Shown here in pieces: positions 11,621 to 21,284 of a stretch of 64,000 nucleotides of DNA. The stretch is from Chloranthus sessilifolius. Taxonomy: Eukaryota; Streptophyta; Magnoliopsida; Chloranthales; Chloranthaceae. The first letter of the stretch is position 1. Each line of letters starts with the position of its first letter. The stretch lies in NCBI GenBank assembly GCA_021018995.1, contig CM037588.1, positions 82,557,765 to 82,621,764 of the forward strand. Reading direction: 5' to 3'. A model generated the notes under the pieces. The model ran no database searches and had not been told where the DNA came from. It worked only from the letters and a program-made list of their open reading frames with translations. Made by a program: the position numbers and the translations under genes.

Positions 11621-14600
11621 ATGGCCCTAAAATCTGCACGGAAGAGAAAAGGGAAGGCCGAGGACCCTGCAGAGACCACCCCTAAAAAGGCCAAAACTTC
11701 AAAGTCCCCCTAAAAAGGAAAGGAAGTGGTTGAGGAAGCGGCGGTACCAACCCCAAAGTTCTCTACTCCTTCTGAGCTCCTGGAGTTCATTCCATTGGAG
11801 CCTGAAACAGTATTTGATGTCCCATTCTTTGAAAAAGAACCTCTCTCTGCCCCTACAATACAATTTCTGAGCAAAGCGGGCCTGATGCCATTGATGAGAG
11901 AAATTCCAGCACTATCCTACCCAAGGCTAGTGCAGCTATTTTACCAGCATATCAAGGTCAAGAAGGGTAACAATGGACAAGAGTGCTTGCTGGTGATGAT
12001 TGATGATTTTGATTTGTTAGTAAGCCCTAAGATGATTGTTGAAGTATTGGGCATCCCAGCAGCATTCAATCCTAGCTGTGGATATGGCCCCCCTCTGCGT
12101 GCATCAATTGACACAATTACAAGGGCCCTAACAAGAGGATTAAAAGCCACCAAGGACTCAATCAGAAGGCGAGAACTTGAGCCTGAGTTGCTATTCATTG
12201 ACGAAGTCCTGCGCAAGAACATATATTGTTCAGGACATCAGCAGGAGAGAAGAACTCCCATTGCGGATGCTGTCTACTCCTACCACATGGGCCATGGCTT
12301 CCATGCAGCCTGGCTGATTTTTGAAGCTATGAAAGACAAAGTGGCAAAATTAGGGTCAAACAAGAAGCCTTACACCCTACCCTATGCCAGAATCATCACC
12401 TTGCTGCTGATCAAGGAGGGCCACAAGATAGGAAGAACCGAGCAAACCACCACCCTTACCCCTACTACCTTTGCCAAGAGGCAATGGGGAATCAGCAGAA
12501 GCTTGATGGGGGGTCAGAAAAAGAAGATAGCGGAAGCTCAGGCCCTGCCCAAGCAAGCAAAAGTAGCTGAATCAAAGTCTACCCCTGCTACAATAGAAGT
12601 TCCTCCAGAGCTCATCACTTCCATCCCTGCAACAGCACCCACACCCCCTCCACCTCTTATTCATGCATCCTCTACTCCTCTTGCATCCATCTCTTCCCCC
12701 CCTCTGATTCCATTCTTCATGCCCACTCCCCCTTCACATGTGCTTGGTCCATGGGAGGACTCCCCTTCCCCTACCTTACCACAGTACATTCCCATAATTC
12801 CCCCCTCAATTCCACCTTCCATTCCAACCAAGCCTGCTAACCCCCCACTCATCTCCTATAAGAAACGAAAACCTACTCAGACCATTCCAACCATCTCCCT
12901 GACCCCACCCTCAATACCTTCCATCCCCATTGACCTACCCCACCTTGAAGAAACCACCACCCCATCCATATCTACTATATCTCCTCTCCCCAACATTGAC
13001 CTAAGCCTAAACACATCCATAGGCTTCCAAGCCTTCATCTCTACATTCCTTGACACCATGCCTAGCTACTACACCCCTCTGCCAGACTCCCCAACTACCT
13101 CACATCACCTTTCCCCAGAACCACACTCTTCCCCTCCCTCCACTTTCCATCATGCTCCTTCCTCCCCATTCCAACCAGTACCCTCTTCTTCCAAAACCCC
13201 ACCTCCTAACTTTGACACCCTAACCCTCATCCGACCCCTGATCCAAGACATCCAAGCCCAGTTATCCACCAATAACCACAAACAGGACCAGATGCAGGCT
13301 GAACTCACCTCCATCCAATCCACCCTTCACACCTTAACCACTCCACCCATCCCTACCCCATCCACTTCAACCCCCCTGGTCCTGTTAACTGACAATACAA
13401 CCCAAACAGACCTCCCTCCTGAATCATTACCCCTCCCACCATCACCATCACCTCTTCCCCACCCTTTTCTTTTACAATTTTCACCATTCCAATGTTCCAT
13501 CCCCCATCACCCCCAACTTAGGTTGAGCCTACACCATTCACTTTTCCCCCTCTATCCTCCATTCCCCCTCTTATCCTACCCTCTCCCACCTCCTCTACCA
13601 AATCTACCCAAACAGACCCAGAACCTGACCCCATTCCCACACCACTTGATTTCCCTACTCTCATTCCCCATTCCCCCCCCAAGACCAAGCACACTTCGCT
13701 CGTTCTACCTCCTATCTGCCAATTGCACCCAAACACCATTTCTACAGCCCTCCTTACCTCACCATCCTACATCACATGCGCGATAATGCTTACCTAAGGA
13801 AGGATGTCCTGAGGGGTATGGCCAAGCTATGTCAATCAATAGAGACCCCCCTGCTGGAGAAGATTGATGAGATGACGGAGGCCCACAGCGAGCAACTATA
13901 GGGAATCTCCTTGGGGTAGAAAAATATGGTGGAGGAATATCGGAAGAGGCTTGACTACTTATGCTCGATTAATTGGGAGTATGAGAAATCCAATGTTGCT
14001 GCTGCGACTGCCCGGGCAAGAATGCTTGAAAAATGACTTAACAATGCCCAGGAAATCTAAAAATTCAAGGAGATCCATGAGGTGATGCCCTCAAATTTAA
14101 AGTCCAGATAGCCTCATTGGAAAAGGCATTGGCCTTGCCCGAAATGAACCTTACCACCCAACCCCATCTCTATTCAAGTGCCTCGGCCTGTAACTACTAC
14201 TGCTCACCACTTGATCGAGGAGGCACCACCTAAGCCCCAAAGATAAAGGAAAAGCTCACCTTCACCTCAGCAGTGCAACCAACAACTCTTGAGCACCTCC
14301 ACCTCCCAAGGCCTCTGCTGCACCTCCCAAGAACAAACTTATCCACTGAGGAAAGTCACGAAGAGGCTGCTCCCAAAGTTGTCCCCTTTAAAAATTGGCA
14401 AAACTTCTTGCCCGATCGAAGCACAGTCCTCCAAACACTGAGTCCTTTGGAAAAGGAAAGCACCAGTGGTCCCCGAGGAACCCAAAGCTAAAGGAAAAGA
14501 AAGCCCAGTGGTCTCCCCTGCGAGGCTGAAGCTAAAGGCAAGGCAAAATCCCTGCCTGCTAAGCGTAAAGGCAAAGCCCCTCAAGAACCCAAGGAACCAA

Positions 14601-14774
14601 AGGCTCCCAAAGCACTAAAAATGAGAGTGAGGGTTCCAAAAGCTCCATCTGCAGCGAAAACACTAGCGAAAAAAGAAGGAGAGGGAGGAAAAGAAGAAAT
14701 AAGACAGAGCAGCCCTTAAGGCACAGGCTAAAAAGATGGGCTGGGATTTTCTTATCGATTCTGATTCAGATTAG
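11621..14774 (+). pseudogene. Element A env-position ORF (unknown function)
   Basis: Start is the ATG at 11621, followed by a basic, NLS-like N-terminus (SARKRKGKA, KKAKTSK) and a stop at 11711 (CAA->TAA). Residues about 45-300 form the conserved part, with PETVFDVPFF, YPRLVQLFYQ, LRKNIYCSGHQ and GHQQERRTPI. A Pro/Ser/Thr-rich low-complexity region follows (about 12580-13780), then after a shift near 13770 a coiled-coil-like stretch (about 13780-14040), a Lys/Ala/Pro-rich part, and an acidic end WDFLIDSDSD at 14774. Element C has the homologue (21285-24033, minus). It resembles plant 'transposon protein' domains found downstream of pol in Athila-type elements. I see no signal peptide or membrane segment, so calling it an envelope is not supported. 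Confidence 0.7.
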
Positions 14775-15419
14775 GTCCTAGCTTCTAGATTGTATCTTAG
14801 GTTTTTCTTTTTGCAATGCCACTTGTACCAATTTTTCTTCCACTTTAATAGGATTTCTAATTTTGTCTATTGCTCTGTTCTATCTATTTATTTCTGATTG
14901 TTTGGTATTTTTTCTTTTATTCTTTTTACCATTCTTGGGAGACCAGCTTTTGGGAGGATCTTTTTCTTTGAAAAAGTACTCCATGTAGCGGATAGATGTC
15001 GTTGGTGGCTGAATCTAATTTGTGTAATACCTGCATCAGGAAATTCAATGCCTTCCTCTTCACATTGATGTGCCATTTTAAGTGTACCTCACGAAGATCC
15101 CCAGCTCAGTTGCGCAAGAAATGTCCTTTCCTCACCACCTATTGCTCCTCGCGAGGATCCCCGCGTGCTATACTTGCCTCTTTAAATACCATGCCTCTCT
15201 TTGGACATGCATTTAATGCTACTTCTCTTTTCCAAAGAGTCCGTTGTGTATTTTCTTCTTTCCCCACACAACCCTCATTTATTGCCAAGTGTGAAAACGG
15301 GCGCAATTTCAATTCTCCCAATTCATGTTCCCTTGTCCTTCTCTTTTAAACTGGCCCTCAGTCCCTTTTCATCTCATCCCTCCTCTTCTAACCCTAGAAG
15401 TCCACACCTCCTCACACAA
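14775..15419 (+). other. Element A second spacer
   Basis: Non-coding stretch between the env-position ORF and the MADD ORF. 15085-15170 contains a short run of A-type motif (CCTCACGAAGATCC, GTTGCGCAAG, CCTCGCGAGGATCC). B has a similar layout upstream of its own MADD ORF, so A has a motif-bearing spacer ahead of each downstream ORF. Confidence 0.65.
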
Positions 15420-15764
15420 ATGGCGGATGACAGCCCCTTTGGCTTCCCAATCAAATTTTACTCCGTCTAGGACGATCCCCCACCACCTAAGGAGCCGGAC
15501 CCCCTGCAATTTCTCTGGGATGAGAATGATGAGGTCATGCAGATCCTGGCCAAGGAGGAAAAGAAAAAGAAAAAAAGAGTGAAGTTAGAGGTGAAGAAAC
15601 AGAAAAAAAGGGAGAAGCGGGAGAAGAAGAAAAAGAACAATATGGCAGCACCTGCATCTCGCCCTTCATCTTCCTCCAACACTCCCCGGCTTCCCCTTAA
15701 CCCCCCCCCATTTTTCTCTTTTCTTTTTTTTTTTCTCTTTTTGTCATATTTTCTTTTTTTTTAA
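15420..15764 (+). pseudogene. Element A small 'MADD' ORF, unknown function
   Basis: About 114 codons starting ATG 15420. The product begins MADD, then FPIKFY, a Pro-rich acidic part (DPPPPKEPDPLQFLWDE), ILAKEE, a strongly Lys-rich helix-like part (about residues 50-75), and a Ser/Pro-rich then hydrophobic end. The stop at 15468-15470 replaces the Trp present in B (PVW). B's homologue starts at 28867 on the minus strand. Amino-acid conservation between two diverged elements, with the same start and the same acidic-to-basic layout, supports a real gene. I do not recognise the family. It lies between the env-position ORF and the second purine-rich motif. Confidence 0.65.
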
Positions 15765-15881
15765 TGAAAATTTTCTTTTAGTTCCGTACTGTTCAGTTTT
15801 GCATTTTTATTTCTCTCTCTTCTTCTATATGTGTTTCTGCATGTTTCCTTGGGCTCTATCGTTTATTCTCCCCTCTTAACC

Positions 15882-15918
15882 AGTGAGGACACTGCTCCTC
15901 CTAGGTTTGGGGGTGTGG
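15882..15918 (+). other. Element A hairpin plus internal PPT-like motif
   Basis: TGAGGA-CACTGC-TCCTCC (possible hairpin) followed by TAGGTTTGGGGGTGTGG, nearly the same as the true PPT before the 3' LTR (TTAGGTTTAGGGGTGTG). It lies about 1.67 kb upstream of that PPT. The combination is conserved in B (28246-28279) and C (21002-21036). Confidence 0.65.
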
Positions 15919-17569
15919 CAGGTAGGTCTGCCAATAACATAGTTAACTTAAAGTGCAGCAGAATCATGTGAGTAACATAGAAATGGAGCTGTGTTCACTT
16001 AAGAATTATAAAAATTAAGGAACTTAAAGTGCAGCAGAACCAGATCTTTAGACATTATAAATTTCTAAATTTTCACATTTCCATGATGAGAACACCAAGA
16101 AAACTCACTAGTATAAGCACTTAGTGAACCATTGAAGAGAGAAAAAGGTAAGGACATGCTTAAAAGTTCAAAGGAAGACCATCACCAGTGAGAATTGGAC
16201 CTACAAATTTTTTTATTTTTTTTTTAGGAGTGATTGAGGCAAATTTCTTCTAGCTTTAAGGACTGGTTGAGTCAATATGTTCACTAAAAGTTAGGTAACT
16301 CCAAGTTGAAACAACTGACAACACTCATGACACTTAGGAAAGGGTCAAGGCCTTCTCTTGGACACTTTGAGCCTAAACAGACCAAACCCTAAAGCAACTG
16401 CCCTTGTTCATACACTCTTTGACCTTTAAAGACCAATTTTCTTCAAAAATACACATGAGTACTTGTACCTGAACCTATGGTTCAGATTTAACCTTACCCT
16501 CACTCTGAGAAGTCAGAAGGTAAAGGAGAAAGAGTTAAAGATGGACTAGCTAGGGTCAACATTGGATGAGTGGAGAAGAATTATCTGAAGTTCTAGCAGT
16601 GTAACAACTGAGGAAAAAGGTGGCAATTTATGAAAGAAAAAACAAAAATAAAAAGAAGAAAACTGCACCAGAAAGAAAAGAAAACAATAATGAAGAGGAG
16701 TAAGAGAGGAGTCAAGAGGAAACATTCATTGAAAAAAAAAAATCAAACAAGAAGAGAAATTGATCACTTCAAATCTGAAGATTTCAAAGAAGATGAAAGG
16801 AGCTGAATTAAAGAAGGTGAAGTCATGAATCACCTCCTGCACCTACTGATTTCTAAATTTCAAACCCCCTTTTTTTCAACCTTCCAATTCTTTTTATAAC
16901 CCAATACCATAAGCCATATTACAGCCCAGTTAAAGCCCTTGTGATCCAAAGTTGAATGAGCTATCATGTGGAGATAATGGGTTGTCCAATCTATGGTAAA
17001 AATCTGCCAATGATGCCAGAACTTGAATGCTATGCCTATGCTCATGCTTACAGACCCATTTGGGGGATGTAACTGCTCTTGAGCTTGAGAGACAATGAAA
17101 CCCTCAAAATTTCTTTGTGAGAGTATGCCCTAGAGAGTTATGGATATTGAATGTATTGGGCATGACCTACAACCTAATTTTTAATTTAATGATGAGCTCA
17201 GAGCTAACACACATGTGTAGTTTCCCTGTTGTGAACTGATTGAAAATGATGTGCTATCATGGGAAGTTTTTGATGCTTAAACATCTGTGCAGACAATGCA
17301 TTTAAATTTCTTATATTTTTATTGATTCAGGAGTGAACTGATGCTCTATTTCTTGACAGCTGACTTGAATCTGACACTTCTGCTAACTGTTTTATTGAAA
17401 AGTTTATGGGTATCTTCACTGAAACCCTCAGGAGACTTCACTCCTCCACTAGGGATCACCTAGGGGCTTAAAAGGCTTGGTACATATGCTAAATGTATCC
17501 GTGCTCCCTACGAAAGTGGCAGTTAATTTCTGTAGATTTTTTATATAGCTTTGCTAAAGGAGTAGCAAA
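15919..17569 (+). other. Element A 3' UTR
   Basis: No convincing ORF. It holds the two conserved 3' UTR blocks: 17029-17090 with CTGCTCTTGAGC, and 17402-17520 with AGGAGACTTCACTCCT and the CTACGAAAGTGG end. A purine-rich, A-rich part lies at about 16600-16800. Confidence 0.75.
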
Positions 17570-17586
17570 GATTAGGTTTAGGGGTG
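17570..17586 (+). other. Polypurine tract of element A
   Basis: GATTAGGTTTAGGGGTG directly before the 3' LTR. D has the same sequence, and B and F have it reverse-complemented. It primes plus-strand DNA synthesis. Confidence 0.8.
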
Positions 17587-20010
17587 TGTTAAGACATGAA
17601 AAGTACCACTTTTCACCCCTTAACTTAGCCTCTGTTAGACCCTTATCCATCTAACAAATGTGTGTTAAGTCATTTCTGTAGGTAATAAACAACAGCTGCA
17701 ATAAGGCCTGAACCCTGTTAAGGAGCCCACTTTTGCCCCAGAAGTCCCTCAGAAGGATAAAAGCTAAACCCAGACAAGAATTAAATCTCGCACAGCTTTC
17801 ACAAGCTTTAAAGGATTTAAAAATTAAGCCTCACGCAGTCCTCGCAAGTCTCCCAAAACATCATTTCCAATTGCCCGCACTGTTCTCGCACAGTCGAGTG
17901 ACAGAGGGGCTTCAGAATCATACTTCATGCAGCTCTCGCGAAGCTCAAATATAAATGCTCATGTAGTTCAAGAAAGCAGCTCTCGAACCTCGCACAATTC
18001 ACTCAGATCAACTAAGGAGAGAGAGCTCCAGGTATTTTGGCGCGCAGCTGTCGCGCAGTGGCTGCGGGATGTAAAACTTTAGAAAAACCTCTCGCTTAAT
18101 TCAGAGACCAATGCACATCACGTCCTCGCAAAGATCCATTGAGAAACAAATTGCTCGCATGATTCCCGCGCCATTCAGAAGGAAAGTGCAATCCCGCGAA
18201 GACAAGAGCAATGCAGCGAGGATTCAATGCTCTATTGCGTGACTACTTCAGCTACAACTAAGACAACCCCACGATGGCTAGACTTTCAAGCTAATCCAAC
18301 CTCGCGTAGACTGTGCTACCACGCGACAGTCTTGGAAACCAGTGCTACCTGGCAAAGCTCTAAACTCTAACTCTCCCTCACCTCTGCAGAGGACATTCTG
18401 GGATCTTCCAGCAATTAGGGCACACATGCTAATGCTCCAAGTTCCGTGCACATGCCCTGAGGCATCCAAGGGACAATATTAGGCCATGTAGCATCGTCAA
18501 AATTAGGGTTTCCTAACCCTAAGGCACCACCAAACTAACTGCTATACAAACCTAAGCCTAGTTTATGTTTAGAGGACTCTCTCTGCTTAGAATAGAATTT
18601 AGTCTAGTTTCTTCTTCTTCTTGTAGTAGCTGCATATCTCTAGTAAGTTTTAGGTAGTTTTCTTTTTGCTTTTTATTCTCTCCATAGTCCAGCATTTGCG
18701 GGCTATGCCTTTGTATGACTGTTTGGAATACATTAATGGAGTTTCATGATAGGGTGCTTTACTTTTATTGGATTTTTTTTTGTGTGAGTTGTTCTGTACA
18801 AGGCTGTTATCTTGAGATCCTCCATCGCTAGGACATATTGCAAGCAATGGAGGACTGATTTTATAGTGTACTCAGATCCAAGTGACCTGTGTGTCTGGGC
18901 TAACATGCTCCCATACAGGCCTAGCCCCACCAAAAGACCCACTGGATCTAAAGTCCCCATGGGAGCAATGAGCTTTTGTAGCCTTGTGAACATGGTGGTG
19001 GCAGCAATGTTTCTTGTTCTACCTTGAGCTTTGTGAGGAGGATAGCCTCTGGGATAGTCTGTGACCATTTAAGTGGACAGGTTATAGGCTTAGGGTGAAG
19101 CCAACCCACAGACTCAAGACGGATTATTCTTCTCTGCACTTGTGCTTGTAGCCCTATGAGAGATTGTGCTGAGACAAACTCCCCTGTATGTGTATAGACC
19201 CGCCATTAGATAGCAGATCTGGTTTGGTTATAAAGATTGTAGGCTTGCGACTGGATCACTGCAGTCTCTCTAAAGCAGTGGACAGCTGGATCTAAGGCTG
19301 CACTCAAACTCTTGCTGGTTCTATGTGTCTGGACTAACATGCTCCCATACAGGCCTAGCCCCACACATAGCACTTTAGTGTGCTTGTAGCCTGGATGAAG
19401 TAGTGCCTACAATGATAAACTTGTTCTGACCCATCTCTGGATTGTGGTTCCCCAATTGGATAGTCTGTGACCATTTAAGTGGACAGGTTATAGCCATAAA
19501 GGGAATGGATCATGGCACAAAGATGAGTTGGATTCTTTCTCCTCAGTCCTGATAATATAGCCACTGAACAGGACTTCTATAGCAGCAGATCTGAATCTGA
19601 GTCATGAAACTCGTCAGATATGAACCTAATAGCATACTTCTCACCCTTTTATATTTATTTTCTCACTACATCTTCTTTCTTAAACCTTTCTATAGTTTGG
19701 ACATTAGGATACCTTAGAATTTAGATTTTAGTGACCCCAAATCTCCTTCCATTTAGGATTGCCAGATCTGTAGTCAGATTTGGAGGGCCTACTAAAGATG
19801 GCTCCCATAGAGCTTAAGATCAATTTCCCTATGGGACAAACTCTTACTTATCAAAACTTGCTACAACAGGCTTTGTATCTTGCAAGATTGTGCATATTTT
19901 AGGCTTGCTGCTCTGTCATTTTCAATCCACCTTTCATTCATTTTCATTCACCCCATTCTTATCACTGTCTTCAATAAAGTCAGTAGCAAGCACTTAAAAA
20001 TAGCCTAACA
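17587..20010 (+). repeat. Element A 3' LTR
   Basis: 2424 bp matching 2090-4518, with small indels (for example an extra CTTAA-like stretch near 17620 and extra bases near 18220). The motif array lies at about 17780-18350, the duplicated leader block at 19052 and 19458, and AATAAA at 19973. It ends CCTAACA, followed by AGTTG (20011-20015), the right target duplication. Confidence 0.95.
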
Positions 20011-20015
20011 AGTTG

Positions 20016-21284
20016 TAATGTGGCTTATGGGTGAGGTTTATAAAGAATAAAAGGGAATAAAGGATTCAAAATTTGACAAATTAGCAAGGTAAGGACGTGG
20101 TATACACACCTTCATTTTAGCACAATTCATCTTCTTTGATATTTTCATATTTGAAGTGGCCATCTTCTCATCTTCCAATTTTCAAATGAAGTGACTTCTC
20201 TTTGCATTTTCTTTCTTTTATTTTGTTTTTCTATTTTTTCTCCTTTTGTATGCTTTTCTTTTGTATTTTTCTTAAATTTTTTGTTTTGTTTTTTGTATGG
20301 GCTGGAATGCCACAGCTACACAACTGATACACTATTTTTCTTAGATTTTCTCTCTGCTCCTTCCACCAAATATTAAACCTTGCTCCTCTAACCTCAATTC
20401 TCCCACCACTTCCTAAATTCTCAGATTGAGGGTGAACTAAAATAGGTCAAGAGGTTCAAGTAAAAAAAAAATGTTTTGGTTTTTGTCAAAGAAGAACGGA
20501 AATTTCAGGCTCAAATGGTGTATACAAAGGCAGTTCAAAGGGTAAGGATTTTTAGCTCAAACTTTCCAAGGGATGGCCTTACATCGTATCTTCAATGTCA
20601 TGAGAGCTATCACTTTGCTTCAATTTGGAGTGCCTAACTTCTTGTGAGAAGAACTAAATTCAAACAGTCCTTAGAGCAGAAAAAATGCCAAACACTCTTC
20701 AAATAGAATTTTACAAGTCCAAGTCTCACTGGGTATGGTCTTCCTTTAGATTCACAAGGCATGTTCTTACGTTTCTCTCCTTAATGGTTCACTATATCCT
20801 GATCATGATAAAAATTTCTTGATAATCTCTTTCATGGAAGTGCTAAATTTTTAGAAGACCCTAGCATCAAACAGTCGATCCTGCATTTTAAATCTTCCTT
20901 TTTCAAATCACTCAGTTGAAATTCTGCTAAATTTATTTTTCTATCCCACTAACACCTTTGCACTTGACTTAACTACCTCATAATTTTTCAAAATTACCTT
21001 GCTATACCCCCAAATCTATGAGGAATAGTGTCCTCACTGTTTCAGAAATATAACAATTAAAAAAAGCAAGGTAAAAGCAAAATAAAACCCCACAAAGTAA
21101 GATAAAAATGAACAACAGAGATGAACTATATACAATGGCACATAAAAGGAATATTTCATTAAAATGAACTATATACAAAATAGTTACAGAGATGAGAAAA
21201 TGCAAAAAGAAAACTATATACAATCAAACTACCTAGAACAACAGTATCTGAACTACATAGTCTAAACACACCCACTATCTGCAC
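20016..21284 (-). other. Element C 3' UTR, proximal segment
   Basis: Continuation of C's 3' UTR after element A, aligned with B 27270-28280 (shared 'gcttatgggtga', 'ctcaaactntcc', 'gaatgccaca' contexts). It holds the internal PPT-like motif at 21002-21018 (minus strand TAGATTTGGGGGTATAG) preceded on that strand by TGAGGA-CACTAT-TCCTCA. The MADD ORF seen in A and B is absent from the 266 bases between this motif and the env-position ORF. Confidence 0.75.

Larger units (their letters stand above)
2090..20010 (+). mobile_element. Element A: near-complete Athila-like Ty3/gypsy retrotransposon, 17.9 kb
   Basis: Bounded by two similar LTRs of about 2.4 kb (TGTTA...TAACA ends) and AGTTG duplications. 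Order: PBS, gag-pol in one frame, motif-rich spacer, env-position ORF, second spacer, MADD ORF, hairpin plus purine-rich motif, 3' UTR, PPT. In the stretches I aligned the LTRs look roughly 95% identical, so insertion is fairly old. All ORFs are disrupted. At 17.9 kb it is long for an Athila element because it carries two downstream ORFs, two spacers and long LTRs. It sits inside the 3' UTR of element C, in opposite orientation. Confidence 0.95.

Noticed and set aside
12661-13059. Minus-strand Gly/Met-rich ORFs in A
   Set aside because: Shadows of the Pro/Ser-rich part of the env-position ORF; low complexity keeps other frames open.
11621-14774. Retroviral envelope gene
   Set aside because: Position fits, but no signal peptide, cleavage-like site or membrane anchor is visible; kept as unknown env-position ORF.
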